From Bacteroidales bacterium (GTDB lineage: Bacteria; Bacteroidota; Bacteroidia; Bacteroidales; UBA1715), in assembly GCA_024409235.1 (NCBI GenBank), contig JAKSUA010000002.1, positions 157,961-221,960 of the forward strand: 64,000 nucleotides of DNA, given 5' to 3'. Shown here piece after piece: positions 1-9,784 of the stretch; position 1 is the stretch's first letter, and each line of letters begins with the position of its first letter. The notes beneath the pieces are model-generated. The model was given only the letters and a program-made list of their open reading frames with translations, searched no databases and was not told where the DNA came from. A program made the position numbers and the translations under genes.

Positions 1-662
1 TCATTATCGGGTTCCGCATTATGATATTCACCAGTAAGCCAATAACAAGTAGAATTGCGGGGATCTTTTTCAGCGACAAAGCGTTCAATCCAAAGTCCTT
101 TTGTAAGATGACAAACCCGCATTCCTTTGATTTCCTTATCTGGTTTAGGAAAATTCACGTTCAAGAAAACATGTTCTTCAAGTCCCTGATTTAAAATCAC
201 TTGAACAATTTTCTTTATAAAAGGTCTGTATGGCTCAAAATTTATTTTTTCTGAAAAATCAAGACTTGAAAACGCAATGGAAGGTATGCCGTTTACCGCA
301 CCTTCACGTGCACACGAAGCTGTTCCAGAATAAATTGAACTATTAGCACTATTAGACCCGTGATTTATACCAGAAACAATCAAATCTGCTTTATGGTCAG
401 GCACCAGCTGATCCAACCCAAATTTCACACAATCAACTGGCGTTCCATTCAATGAATATATGTGTAAATCGGGAGTATCCTTCAAACATTTAGCCCGCAA
501 TGGCACCATAAACGTTAATGCATGAGACATTCCTGACTGATGGTCGTGAGGACCAACAACATACACCTCTCCAAATTCACGCATCACTTCTGTTAAAAAC
601 TGAATTCCCTGTGCATTTATGCCGTCATCATTTGACACAAGGATTACCGGTCGTTTTGTCAT
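1..662 (-). CDS. surE: 5'/3'-nucleotidase SurE (3' end beyond window)
   Basis: Survival protein SurE, a metal-dependent phosphatase that removes phosphate from nucleoside 5'- and 3'-monophosphates. About 220 residues are visible; the C-terminal end runs off the left edge (family length about 250). The N-terminus carries the family signature VSNDDGINAQG with the metal-binding Asp pair, followed by VVGPHDHQSGMSHALT, NGTPVDCV and SGINHGSNS, all typical SurE blocks. The ATG at 660-662 is the natural start. A TAnnTTTG-like element (666-673 on the minus strand) sits almost on the start codon, so the transcript may be nearly leaderless, or another promoter lies further up. Confidence 0.95.
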   Translation of the reverse strand, partial: MTKRPVILVSNDDGINAQGIQFLTEVMREFGEVYVVGPHDHQSGMSHALTFMVPLRAKCLKDTPDLHIYSLNGTPVDCVKFGLDQLVPDHKADLIVSGINHGSNSANSSIYSGTASCAREGAVNGIPSIAFSSLDFSEKINFEPYRPFIKKIVQVILNQGLEEHVFLNVNFPKPDKEIKGMRVCHLTKGLWIERFVAEKDPRNSTCYWLTGEYHNAEPDN

Positions 663-706
663 CTTCAAAAATATTTGTGCTAATATACAACTAAATAATT
701 CAAGGA

Positions 707-1957
707 TTAATATAAATCCTCGTAATTAAACTCATTTTCTGCCCTATCAGAATTTGAATAGTAAGAATACAAATTCACAAAAAACGGAACAGCTTTCTGA
801 GCAAGAAGGTTTGGCGAATTCAACAACATAGCCATTGCAATCTGTTCTTTGGGCCACACAACAACTTCCGCTCTATATCCCTGAACAAAACCTCCGTGAT
901 ACAACAACGTATCACCTTTGTATGTGTATATGCGCCATCCAAGTCCATAGTCTGCGGATTCCAGACCACTTCCCCAATACTTTTTAGAACCATTAGAAAC
1001 ATTAACGTAAGGCGTGCCTATTTGTTTTAGAACATCACTCGAAATGACGCTAGACGATTTGCCCATTATGGCACGCAGCCATAAGCCTAAATCCGTAATA
1101 CTTGCATTTACGCCAGCTGCCGGAGCTGTTACATAATACCTTACATTCAAGTCACATACTTTGTAAGTAAGAGTTTTCGCAGATATCATTTTATGAGGAT
1201 AGGCAAAATTCTTTGAAGCAACAAAACCATTAAAACCAACCGATGCATCTTTCATTCCCAATGGTCCGAAAACATGTTCACGCATTAAATCTGCATAACT
1301 CATCTGCGTCTGCAACTGAAGCACCGTATCAAGCAAGCTGAATATAACATTTTGATATGCATAGCGTTCTCCTGGATTTGCATCGATTTTTGCCACATAC
1401 AACTTTTGATAAATCTGATTGTACGACAAACCGCTTTCCACATACGGATCAAACGAATATCCCAGCAAACCAGAAGTATGGCTTAACACATTTCTTAATG
1501 TTACCGTTTCCTGATTCAACGTTTTCGACAAATGTAGAGACGGTAGGTATGAAATAATTGGTGTATCAAGATTAATAGCCTCTCGTTCAGCCATTTTTGC
1601 CGCAAGCACACCTGCAAATCCCTTAGATACAGAAGCTAATCTAAACCGTGTATGTACATCTACAGAATCGTGAGTTCCAGCTTTCTTAACGCCATAAGCC
1701 TGAGTATGTACAACCTGTCCTTTATAAACGATTGTCAAAGCTCCACCAACTGATTTCAAAGAATCAAATTGATTTGAGAAATAATCTGAATATACTTTTA
1801 CAAAATTTGCAATTTCCTGACTATGATCTGCATCATCATAATCTTGACTAAATTCTTTTGTATCAAGAATATACGCACTTTTTTGAGTTTGTAGAGTATA
1901 ACCAATATAGCCTATCAGCAATATAATTGATAATGTAAGTACGTGTCTAATTCTCAT
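707..1957 (-). CDS. Beta-lactamase-family serine hydrolase, membrane-anchored
   Basis: A 416-residue penicillin-binding-protein-like serine hydrolase (class C beta-lactamase/PBP4* fold). Seen in order: an N-terminal hydrophobic helix (residues 6-22, signal anchor), the SxxK nucleophile motif in LASVSKGF, a YxN-like YQN, and HGG followed by GYRAEV near the C-terminus, equivalent to the KTG triad. Such proteins hydrolyse esters, D-amino-acid peptides or peptidoglycan peptides outside the cytoplasm; the substrate cannot be read from sequence. The frame extends 13 codons upstream only from a TTG, so the ATG at 1955-1957 is preferred. It is a stand-alone gene between surE and the DUF4159 gene. Confidence 0.85.
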   Translation of the reverse strand: MRIRHVLTLSIILLIGYIGYTLQTQKSAYILDTKEFSQDYDDADHSQEIANFVKVYSDYFSNQFDSLKSVGGALTIVYKGQVVHTQAYGVKKAGTHDSVDVHTRFRLASVSKGFAGVLAAKMAEREAINLDTPIISYLPSLHLSKTLNQETVTLRNVLSHTSGLLGYSFDPYVESGLSYNQIYQKLYVAKIDANPGERYAYQNVIFSLLDTVLQLQTQMSYADLMREHVFGPLGMKDASVGFNGFVASKNFAYPHKMISAKTLTYKVCDLNVRYYVTAPAAGVNASITDLGLWLRAIMGKSSSVISSDVLKQIGTPYVNVSNGSKKYWGSGLESADYGLGWRIYTYKGDTLLYHGGFVQGYRAEVVVWPKEQIAMAMLLNSPNLLAQKAVPFFVNLYSYYSNSDRAENEFNYEDLY

Positions 1958-2072
1958 CTTTTTCAAATACGCATGCAAAGTTCGTATTTTTTTCAAAGGT
2001 GCAAACGCAAAAGAATCAAATCTTTAGGGATTTTTCAACAGGTATTTAACAAATAAAATTATGATTTATATT

Positions 2073-2741
2073 CTAATGCGTAGAAATATATTGAACAATA
2101 TTTGCCCCCATACGTAATGCAGTCTGATGAATTTCCTTTGTGTCGTTATGAACTTCAGGATTTTCCCAACCATCACCTAAATCGCATTCATAAGTATAAA
2201 AACATACCAGACGTCCATCAATCACAATACCAAAACCCTGCGATGGTTTCCCATCATGTTCATGAATTTTTGGCAATCCATTCGGAAATTTATAATGCTG
2301 ATTATAAATAGGATGATTGTATGGAAGTTCTTCAAATTCTGCATCAGGAAAAACCTTTTTCATTTCACGGCGAATATATTTATCAATACCATAATTATCA
2401 TCAACATGCAAAAATCCACCACTTAACAGATAATCATGAAGATTCTTAACATCGGAATTAGAGAACACCACATTTCCATGTCCTGTTAAGTGTATCATTG
2501 AATAATTAAAAATTTCGGAACTCCCAATATCCACTGTTCCCGCTTCCACATTCATTTTTAGATTTTCAGAACAAAATGCGACTAAATTGGGAACTGAAGT
2601 CGGATTTCCATACCAGTCTCCTCCACCATTATATTTTGCTACGCCAATCTTCACTGTTGTCTGCGAACAAACAGACAATGAGCACAACAGGAAAATCAAG
2701 ACGCTTACTTTTTGTATCATATTTTTACTAATATGTCGCAT
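2073..2741 (-). CDS. DUF4159 domain protein, secreted
   Basis: A 222-residue exported protein of the DUF4159 family. A signal peptide (hydrophobic stretch VSVLIFLLCSL, cleavage near CSQ) is followed by the family pattern: KYNGGGDWYGNP, MIHLTGHG, LLSGGFLHVDDNYG and a C-terminal block with DGRLVCFYTYECDLGDGW. The fold resembles a glutamine-amidotransferase-like alpha/beta domain, but no catalytic Cys-His pair is evident. Its start overlaps the end of the upstream membrane protein gene by 14 bp, so the two are probably translationally coupled. Function is unknown. A second ATG at 2720, directly before the signal peptide, is an alternative start. Confidence 0.82.
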   Translation of the reverse strand: MRHISKNMIQKVSVLIFLLCSLSVCSQTTVKIGVAKYNGGGDWYGNPTSVPNLVAFCSENLKMNVEAGTVDIGSSEIFNYSMIHLTGHGNVVFSNSDVKNLHDYLLSGGFLHVDDNYGIDKYIRREMKKVFPDAEFEELPYNHPIYNQHYKFPNGLPKIHEHDGKPSQGFGIVIDGRLVCFYTYECDLGDGWENPEVHNDTKEIHQTALRMGANIVQYISTH

Positions 2742-4821
2742 AATATTTCCTTAAAAACCATTCAATAGATACAATTGACAAAATAAGAATTAACACGAAA
2801 GGCAAATCAATCATCAAACTTCTGTTTTTTGTTGTATGCGAAACTGCTACAATGTTTCTATTCCTTCGTATTTCCTGCAATAGGTCATCAAATTCATTTG
2901 GATAAAAAAGTTTTCCATCAGTTGATTCAGACAAACTGCGTAACAATTCATGATCTGCACAAATCTGTTTATATTCAGTAAGCAACTCAAGCACATGAAA
3001 GTTCCCCGATTTCTTCAACTCTTTCCCATCAAGTGTAACACTAGCCTGATAGTGATATTTTCCCTGAGGATATTTTCCCGCATTTAAAGTGTAGAATTTT
3101 TCCGCCGAAGAAAAAGAATAAGGATATTCCACACCTTTTTCATTTGTTATAATCATCGTTATTTCTTGATCAGGCATTGGTTCGAAACTCTTATCGTACA
3201 ATTCTGCCGTAAAATTCACATTCTTATTATCATAAAATATCTGCTCACCATTAACAGCAAACAATTCACGTTTTTCTGTTAATGCCAAATAAGCAACAAT
3301 TTTATTGATAAAAGAATCAAAAGCGGCGAATGAACCATTTTGCTTAAAATCCATCATTCTCCAACGCCATAAACCTTCACCCAAAACAAATCCAATCTTT
3401 GAGTTTTGCATTGTTGAAAATGCGATTAAAGGTCTATCAACTTCTATATTTCCAACCATTTGTGACGCAAAAATTTTTGATTGTTCGGATATCTTATATG
3501 TTCCAAAAGGTGAAATCAATGGAGGAACAACTTCCAATAACGACTTTGTTGACTCATCAACCGAAAACAAAGAGAAATCCGAATTTATTTTTGGTTTTAC
3601 TTCATCGTAAGACTTACGGAAATTCATAAGTTCAACACCGCAGTTCATATAATTCAGCATTTCTACCGGCGAAGTCGAATTATACAATAGCAAACATGGT
3701 ATTCCAGATTTACTAATCTCGTCCACGATTTTTTTACCTTTTCCTTGAGAACTTGGCAACCCACATAAAACAACACAGTTGCAACTGCGAAGATCCGGAA
3801 CTTCTTCGTCTGCAAGAGAAATCACCGAGCACTCATAGTTTTTATTGCTTTCTATGGCGCGACGGACTGCAGCAATATCAGGGTGAACTGCATCATACAG
3901 CAATACAATTTTCTGCCGACTTTCTAATACATCTACAGCAAATGAATACCGATTGTTTACAACATTTACTTCTCCTTCATGACATTCGATTTCTACCGTG
4001 TATATTTTTTCCCCTGTTTCCTTACTTTGCAACTTACAATCGAAGGTTTTATAAACCTGTTCATCATTTGAAAACAGCGATGTTTCAAAAATTTTCGTAT
4101 CACCCTCTTTTACAATTATTTTTGAATTTGTCCCCTTCAACGCATGCGATTCCACTGAAATTTTAACAATGAAAGGCGTTTCCCTAAATGCTATTTTATT
4201 ATGAAGAACGGAAGAAATTAAATTATCCCGTCCCTGAACTGTATCTCCAAGAGCAACAGTATATATCGGCATTTGCGAAGGGAAATTTTGTATTGCATAT
4301 TTTGGATTTTCCCCTGAATTGTAAATACCATCAGATGCAAGAATCAACGCCCCGACATTTTGATTATAATATTGCGAAGCCAGTTCCTGTAAGGCAGAGG
4401 ACATATTTGTTTCTTTGCCTTGAAAATTTAGCGAAGAATCAGCTACAAGTACATCAGAATACAAATATTCTTCAACAGAAAAATCTTCAGACAAATTCTC
4501 TAAAAAATTTTTATAATCAGAAAGATATTTTGTCCTATAAAACGAAGAATCTTTTTGTAAAACTATTGAAGCAGAGTTATCATGCAAGACTAAGACCGTC
4601 GGTTTCTCAATTTTATTTTTCCTTATTTCCAAGAATGGAGATAACAACAACAAAAGAAGAATGAAAACACCTGCCGCACGCAAAAAAAACAGCAACCGAC
4701 GAACCCATAAAGGAGCATCTTTTAATTTAACATCCTTATGATAAAGAACATACGCAACGACAACAGCCACTATGCAAAAAAGCGGCAAAAACCATAAAGA
4801 ATATTCTATCAGAAGGTGCAT
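2728..4821 (-). CDS. VWA-like membrane protein paired with DUF4159 protein
   Basis: A 697-residue integral membrane protein. Two N-terminal transmembrane helices (about residues 5-27 and 43-62) precede a cytoplasm- or periplasm-facing region that starts like a von Willebrand A domain (VLVLHDNSASIV, a MIDAS-like DxSxS replaced by DNSAS). A glutamine-amidotransferase-like stretch (about 290-480) and Ig-like beta sequence follow, and one helix near the C-terminus (about 672-690) ends the chain. This architecture (N-terminal TM pair, VWA, GATase1-like, TM) is known from BatA-type and DUF4159-associated proteins in Bacteroidota. The start of the next gene lies inside its 3' end. The exact role is unknown; a surface or stress-sensing complex is only an inference. 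Confidence 0.7.
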   Translation of the reverse strand: MHLLIEYSLWFLPLFCIVAVVVAYVLYHKDVKLKDAPLWVRRLLFFLRAAGVFILLLLLLSPFLEIRKNKIEKPTVLVLHDNSASIVLQKDSSFYRTKYLSDYKNFLENLSEDFSVEEYLYSDVLVADSSLNFQGKETNMSSALQELASQYYNQNVGALILASDGIYNSGENPKYAIQNFPSQMPIYTVALGDTVQGRDNLISSVLHNKIAFRETPFIVKISVESHALKGTNSKIIVKEGDTKIFETSLFSNDEQVYKTFDCKLQSKETGEKIYTVEIECHEGEVNVVNNRYSFAVDVLESRQKIVLLYDAVHPDIAAVRRAIESNKNYECSVISLADEEVPDLRSCNCVVLCGLPSSQGKGKKIVDEISKSGIPCLLLYNSTSPVEMLNYMNCGVELMNFRKSYDEVKPKINSDFSLFSVDESTKSLLEVVPPLISPFGTYKISEQSKIFASQMVGNIEVDRPLIAFSTMQNSKIGFVLGEGLWRWRMMDFKQNGSFAAFDSFINKIVAYLALTEKRELFAVNGEQIFYDNKNVNFTAELYDKSFEPMPDQEITMIITNEKGVEYPYSFSSAEKFYTLNAGKYPQGKYHYQASVTLDGKELKKSGNFHVLELLTEYKQICADHELLRSLSESTDGKLFYPNEFDDLLQEIRRNRNIVAVSHTTKNRSLMIDLPFVLILILSIVSIEWFLRKYYATY

Positions 4822-4897
4822 TATCTATAAAAAATTCGGCAATATCATTGCCAAACGCAACAAATATTGCCGAACTAAAACTTACTATTATTAAACA

Positions 4898-6190
4898 TTA
4901 TTTTACTTCAACTATAAAATAGTTTTTCTTTCCTTTTTGCACCAAGATATATGCATCATTCAACAAAGCATCAGCTGTAATTTGCATATCAATAGATTCC
5001 ACTTTTGATTTGTTTACACTTACACCACCACCTTGAATCATCTTGCGTGCTTCGCCTTTACTTGGGAAAATGTTCGTTTTTTCAGCAATCAATTCTATGA
5101 TAGAAATACCTGCTTCTACATCAGATTTTGCAATTTGGAATGTTGGTACACCTTCAAAAACAGACAAGAAAGTTTCTTTATCCAATTTTTTCAAAGAATC
5201 GCTTGTTGCATTTCCGAACAAAATATTTGACGCTTCCAACGCTGCTTCATAATCTTCTTTGCTATGAACCATAGTTGTTACTTCTTGCGCCAAACGTTTT
5301 TGAAGTACACGCAAATGTGGTGCTTGTTCATGTTCAGTAATTAACGCATCAATTTCATCTTTTGGCAACATTGTGAAGATCTTGATATAACGTTTTGCGT
5401 CATCATCACTTACATTCATCCAGAATTGGAAGAATTTATATGGAGAAGTGTAACGACGATCCAACCATACATTACCGCTTTCTGTCTTACCAAATTTACC
5501 ACCATCGGCTTTGGTAATCAAAGGACAAGTCAAGGCAAAAGCTTCACCACCATTCATACGACGAATCAATTCCGTACCAGTAGTGATATTTCCCCATTGG
5601 TCAGAACCACCCATTTGCAACTTACAATTCTTATGTTCGTTCAAATACACGAAATCATAACCTTGCAACAATTGGTATGTAAATTCTGTAAAGCTCATAC
5701 CATCAGAGCATTCGCCATTGAAACGTTTTTTTACAGAATCTTTTGCCATCATATAGTTAACGGTAATCAGCTTACCTACATTTCTTGCAAAATCAAGGAA
5801 AGTATAATCCTTCATCCAATCATAGTTGTTCACCAACTCAGCAGCATTCGGAGCATCGCTATTGAAATCAAGGAAATGTTCCAATTGAGCCTTTATAGCG
5901 GCAACATTATGAGCAAGAGTTGCTTCATCCAACAAATTGCGTTCCTTTGATTTTCCAGAAGGATCACCAATCATACCAGTGGCACCACCAATAAGGGCAA
6001 GTGGTTTATGACCACAATGTTGAAAATGTCTCAACATCATAACGCCACACAAGTGACCAATATGTAAAGAATCAGCCGTTGGATCTATACCCAAATAAGC
6101 TGTCGTCATTTCCTTTGAAAGTTGTTCTTCTGTTCCTGGCATGATATCTTGAAGCATGCCTCTCCATTTCAATTCTTCTACAAAATTCAT
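4898..6190 (-). CDS. tyrS: Tyrosyl-tRNA synthetase
   Basis: Class I aminoacyl-tRNA synthetase that charges tRNA-Tyr in the cytoplasm; 430 residues, the usual length for the bacterial TyrRS type. Seen: the HIGH signature in [10 protein letters not shown] (about residues 40-49), the tyrosine-binding block GYDFVYLNE and [12 protein letters not shown], the KMSKS equivalent KFGKTESGN (about 232), and a C-terminal S4 RNA-binding domain ([19 protein letters not shown], about 370-390). The start ATG follows a clear TAnnTTTG promoter at 6207-6214 with a leader of roughly 10 bases. It appears to be a single-gene transcript. Confidence 0.97.
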   Translation of the reverse strand: MNFVEELKWRGMLQDIMPGTEEQLSKEMTTAYLGIDPTADSLHIGHLCGVMMLRHFQHCGHKPLALIGGATGMIGDPSGKSKERNLLDEATLAHNVAAIKAQLEHFLDFNSDAPNAAELVNNYDWMKDYTFLDFARNVGKLITVNYMMAKDSVKKRFNGECSDGMSFTEFTYQLLQGYDFVYLNEHKNCKLQMGGSDQWGNITTGTELIRRMNGGEAFALTCPLITKADGGKFGKTESGNVWLDRRYTSPYKFFQFWMNVSDDDAKRYIKIFTMLPKDEIDALITEHEQAPHLRVLQKRLAQEVTTMVHSKEDYEAALEASNILFGNATSDSLKKLDKETFLSVFEGVPTFQIAKSDVEAGISIIELIAEKTNIFPSKGEARKMIQGGGVSVNKSKVESIDMQITADALLNDAYILVQKGKKNYFIVEVK

Positions 6191-6206
6191 CTATTTAAAT
6201 TTTTCG

Positions 6207-6214
6207 CAAAGATA
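6207..6214 (-). promoter_or_regulatory. Promoter -7 element of tyrS
   Basis: TATCTTTG on the minus strand matches the Bacteroidota sigma-ABfA -7 consensus TAnnTTTG and lies 16 bases before the tyrS ATG. No clear TTG is found at the expected -33 spacing. Confidence 0.65.
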
Positions 6215-6416
6215 TGTTTTATTAGTTTATGTTGACTACAAATCAAAAATTTATATTTCCGACATAAACAAGAGAATGCAGACCTAGCAGATAAAAATTC
6301 ACTCTAAAACCAAGCGTTTTATGCAACTCTCAATTTGCACATGTCATAAAAACTTCACTTTATCTATTTGATAATTTTTAAATCCGTTTGATTGTATTTA
6401 CTTATAAATATTGAGA

Positions 6417-6447
6417 TTGCAGGTTTCTTCAAGGTTTAATACATTTG
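6417..6447 (+). promoter_or_regulatory. Promoter of the RhuM-like gene
   Basis: TTG at 6417-6419 and TACATTTG at 6440-6447 are separated by 20 bp, a full match to the Bacteroidota -33/-7 arrangement. Transcription would begin near 6454, so translation must start at the ATG at 6465 and not at the earlier start of the open frame (6411). The 6215-6416 stretch upstream shows no gene. Confidence 0.7.
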
Positions 6448-6464
6448 TTGCAAAGCAAAAGCAA

Positions 6465-7331
6465 ATGAAAGAAACACCCACAAGCCAAGGAGAAATAATT
6501 TTATACAATCCCAATGACACAATTCGCATTAATGTAAGATTAGAGAATGATACAGTGTGGCTGACGCAAGCACAAATGGCCACATTATTTGGAAGAAACA
6601 GAACTGTAATCGGTAAACATATTAGTAATATTTTTAAAGAAGGAGAATTAGTTCAAGATATGGTATGTGCATTTTTTGCACATACCACTTTACACGGAGC
6701 AATAGAGTCAAAACAACAAACGCACACCGTATTACATTACAATTTAGATGTTATTATTTCCGTAGGCTATCGGGTGAAATCCATACAAGGAACATTATTC
6801 CGTCAATGGTCAAATAAAGTTTTAAAGAACTATCTATTGCAAGGCCATGTTATCAATCAGAGAATAGAAAATTTAGAAAAGACTGTTGCTCAACATACAG
6901 AGCAAATAGGATTATTTGTAAAAACAGCACTTCCACCATGCGAAGGAATTTATTTCCAAGGACAAATTTTTGATGCTTATGTGTTTATTTCTGGACTAAT
7001 CAAACAAGCAAATAATCGTATTATTCTAATTGACAACTACATAGACGAAACAGTTTTAATGCAACTAACTAAACGAAAAGAATGCGTTCCTGCCACAATT
7101 TACACAAACTCAATTTCCCAACAATTGGAACTTGACATTCAACGACATAATTTACAATATCAACCTATCAGTGTTAAGAAATACAAAAAAGCACATGACC
7201 GTTTCCTTATAATAGATGACAAAATTTATTTGATAGGTGCAAGCATAAAAGATTTAGGGAAAAAGATGTTTGGTTTAGCTGAATTAAAAACTTTTTCAGT
7301 TGAAAAAATCATAAATGAATTAGAACTATAA
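6465..7331 (+). CDS. RhuM-family DNA-binding protein with PLD-like C-terminal domain
   Basis: A 288-residue two-part protein. The N-terminal half matches the virulence RhuM family: VWLTQAQMATLFGRNR followed by IGKHISNIFKEGEL (a helix-turn-helix-like segment) and then NLDVIISVGYRVKSIQG with FRQWSNKVLKNYL. A short helical linker leads to a C-terminal domain with IILIDNYID and KKAHDRFLIIDDKIYLIGAS, which resembles half of a phospholipase-D/HKD nuclease site (HDRFLIIDD, GAS). RhuM-type proteins are common in accessory DNA of Bacteroidota and the molecular role is unproven. The gene stands alone with its own promoter. DNA binding coupled to a nuclease-like domain is an inference. Confidence 0.8.
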   Translation: MKETPTSQGEIILYNPNDTIRINVRLENDTVWLTQAQMATLFGRNRTVIGKHISNIFKEGELVQDMVCAFFAHTTLHGAIESKQQTHTVLHYNLDVIISVGYRVKSIQGTLFRQWSNKVLKNYLLQGHVINQRIENLEKTVAQHTEQIGLFVKTALPPCEGIYFQGQIFDAYVFISGLIKQANNRIILIDNYIDETVLMQLTKRKECVPATIYTNSISQQLELDIQRHNLQYQPISVKKYKKAHDRFLIIDDKIYLIGASIKDLGKKMFGLAELKTFSVEKIINELEL

Positions 7332-7383
7332 AGAAACCAATGGAAAAATAAGTTTACCACCTAAGAACTCATAGAATTATTGT

Positions 7384-7391
7384 TACATTTG
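7384..7391 (+). promoter_or_regulatory. Promoter -7 element of the helicase gene
   Basis: TACATTTG, a perfect TAnnTTTG, 21 bases before the ATG at 7413. There is no good TTG at -33. Confidence 0.6.
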
Positions 7392-7412
7392 CTTTACACA
7401 TAAATTTACAAG

Positions 7413-9653
7413 ATGAACTTTGATGATAATTCAGCCGCACTTCACGTAATTCGTTTCATAAACGGAACGAATAAAAACATTTTCCTTACCGGAAAAGCAG
7501 GAACTGGTAAAACAACTTTATTAAAGAACATTGTTGAAAACACTCACAAAAGCATTGTCATTGTTGCTCCAACAGGTATTGCTGCTCTAAATGCAGGTGG
7601 TGTAACAATACATTCTATGTTTCAAATACCTCCAGCCTGTTATGCCCCAGCATTAAATTTCACGGAAAACGAAATTCCCTTTGCTGTACTTCCTCTAAAA
7701 AAAGTACCAAAAGAAGTCTCAAAAATGAGCGGCTGGAAACGCCATCTGCTTAGACAAATGGAACTTCTTGTAATCGACGAAGTAAGTATGCTTCGAGCAG
7801 ATCTTCTCGACGCAATAGATACCGCATTACGTTCTATCAGAAGAAGAAAAGACTTAGCATTTGGAGGAGTCCAGGTTCTCTTTATTGGAGACATGCTACA
7901 GCTCCCTCCAATTGTTAAGAATGAAGAATGGAATTTTCTAAAACAATTTTATGAAAGTATGTATTTCTTTGATGCAATGGTTCTTAGGAATACACCTCCG
8001 CTCCTTCTTGAATTAGAAAAAATCTATCGACAAGACGACAAACTATTTATAGATATTTTAAATAACTTAAGAAACAATTTATTTGTACAAAAAGATATAA
8101 ATGAGCTAAACAAACATTATATCCCAGATTTTGAAGCGCCAAAGAAACAGCCATATATTTTTATAACAACGCACAATAAAAAAGCTGATGCAATAAATGA
8201 CAGTAAGCTCAGAAAATTAAAAACGAACTCGGAATTTTTCAGTGCAGAAATATCCGGAACATTTCCTGAAAACCTCTATCCTATTAATCCTACATTAGAA
8301 TTAAAGGAAGGTGCACAGATTATGTTCATTAAAAATGATGCCTGCCAAGGAGAACATTATTATAATGGTAAAATTGGAGAAATCCACAAACTTGACAACG
8401 ACAGCATTTCAGTCATTTTTCATGAAACTGGACAAATTGTTACTGTGGAAAAATTCACATGGGAAAACATTCGTTATACATTAGATAAAAGCACCGGGCA
8501 AATTACCGAAGAGATTCTTGGTACTTTTACTGCATATCCCATAAAACTGGCATGGGCAGTGACTGTTCATAAAAGCCAAGGTCTCACATTTAAAAGAGCT
8601 ATCATAGATGTGTCCGAAGCATTTGCCCCTGGACAAATTTATGTGGCACTTTCTCGCTTAGAATCTTTACAAGGACTCGTTCTTTCGGAACCTATTGTTG
8701 ATGATTTTCCAGATCAGGACAAAAGAGTTGTAACATTCACAAATGATAAAAAAAACGAAGACGAATTAGAGAAAATCTATCAAATAGAATTGCAGAAATA
8801 TATAGAGCAACACGTACTTTCTGCTTATAATTTTCAGAACCTTCTTGAAGATTATCAAGAACATATTGCAGATTATGACATTGCCGAAGACGACCGTTCG
8901 TCCAAACATCTTTTTAAAGCTGACGCAGAAGCTATAACACCCAAAGTGGCAAACATTTGTGAAGTTGCAAGAAAATTCTCAGTTCAATTACAAAACATTG
9001 TTAACCACCATGACAATAAAATGCTAAAAGAAAGAATCGAAGCATCTATTACATACTTTGCTCCCTTATTTGAGGAAATTTCCACCGACATATATAATAT
9101 TGTTGCCAAAGCCTCAAAAGCAACAAAAACAAAACAATATACTGCCGACTTACAAAATCTTGAATTAGAATTCTTTAACAACGAGCAAAACATAAAAAAA
9201 TGCCAACGTATGTTAGATTCTATTCTTAACGGCAAAGCTCTTAACAAAGAGAACCTCAATGTCCCTATCGATTTAGAAGCAAGGAAAAAGATGTTTCTCA
9301 CAAAAATCCAAGAACAGAAAAAAAGCAAGAAGAAAACCACCAAATACGACGATCAAAAATTAGACACGAAAGAAATCACCTTCCTTTTGTACAATGATGG
9401 GAATTCCATTGACGACATCGCAAACGAACGAGGATTAACCACACGTACAATCTGCAGGCACTTAGAATATTACATTGCAGAAGGCGACATAGAAGTAACA
9501 GATTTCGTTCCCGGAGATGAAATAAAAATTATAGCAAAAACAGTAAAAGAACTCAACACAAAATCTCTCGCTTTACTAAAAGAACAACTTCCCGACTGCG
9601 ACTACCAAAACATCAGATTTGTTCTTGCTGCCATGGAAAATCAATCTTTATAA
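7413..9653 (+). CDS. Pif1/RecD-like ATP-dependent DNA helicase with C-terminal helix-turn-helix
   Basis: A 746-residue SF1-type helicase. Walker A is GKAGTGKTTLL (about residues 27-37), Walker B VIDEVSML (about 120), and the late motifs AVTVHKSQGLTF and QIYVALSRL (about 388-415) match the Pif1/TraA/RecD group, which unwinds DNA 5' to 3'. After the helicase core comes a charged helical region (about 450-640) and a C-terminal winged or helix-turn-helix domain (EITFLLYNDGNSIDDIANERGL), like the HTH_40 domain found at RecQ C-termini. Orthologues are widespread in Bacteroidales. A genome-maintenance role is inferred; the gene stands alone behind a TAnnTTTG promoter. Confidence 0.88.
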   Translation: MNFDDNSAALHVIRFINGTNKNIFLTGKAGTGKTTLLKNIVENTHKSIVIVAPTGIAALNAGGVTIHSMFQIPPACYAPALNFTENEIPFAVLPLKKVPKEVSKMSGWKRHLLRQMELLVIDEVSMLRADLLDAIDTALRSIRRRKDLAFGGVQVLFIGDMLQLPPIVKNEEWNFLKQFYESMYFFDAMVLRNTPPLLLELEKIYRQDDKLFIDILNNLRNNLFVQKDINELNKHYIPDFEAPKKQPYIFITTHNKKADAINDSKLRKLKTNSEFFSAEISGTFPENLYPINPTLELKEGAQIMFIKNDACQGEHYYNGKIGEIHKLDNDSISVIFHETGQIVTVEKFTWENIRYTLDKSTGQITEEILGTFTAYPIKLAWAVTVHKSQGLTFKRAIIDVSEAFAPGQIYVALSRLESLQGLVLSEPIVDDFPDQDKRVVTFTNDKKNEDELEKIYQIELQKYIEQHVLSAYNFQNLLEDYQEHIADYDIAEDDRSSKHLFKADAEAITPKVANICEVARKFSVQLQNIVNHHDNKMLKERIEASITYFAPLFEEISTDIYNIVAKASKATKTKQYTADLQNLELEFFNNEQNIKKCQRMLDSILNGKALNKENLNVPIDLEARKKMFLTKIQEQKKSKKKTTKYDDQKLDTKEITFLLYNDGNSIDDIANERGLTTRTICRHLEYYIAEGDIEVTDFVPGDEIKIIAKTVKELNTKSLALLKEQLPDCDYQNIRFVLAAMENQSL

Positions 9654-9752
9654 ATTTATACAAATCAAACGTTTACACAAATTCTGCATATTCATAAAAT
9701 ATTTTGCTATAAGTTTTCAAGTTAAAATCATTAACTCTCCAAAATATATTTA

Positions 9753-9760
9753 TATTTTTG
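9753..9760 (+). promoter_or_regulatory. Promoter -7 element of the DUF3078 gene
   Basis: TATTTTTG fits TAnnTTTG and lies 25 bases before the ATG at 9785; a TTA, not TTG, sits about 20 bp upstream. Confidence 0.6.
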
Positions 9761-9784
9761 CATAAAATTTAAATAACGATTACA

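Noticed and set aside
3305..5950. Long plus-strand frames opposite the VWA-like gene and tyrS (up to 174 codons)
   Set aside because: They are antisense shadows: the minus-strand frames carry recognisable domains and promoters.
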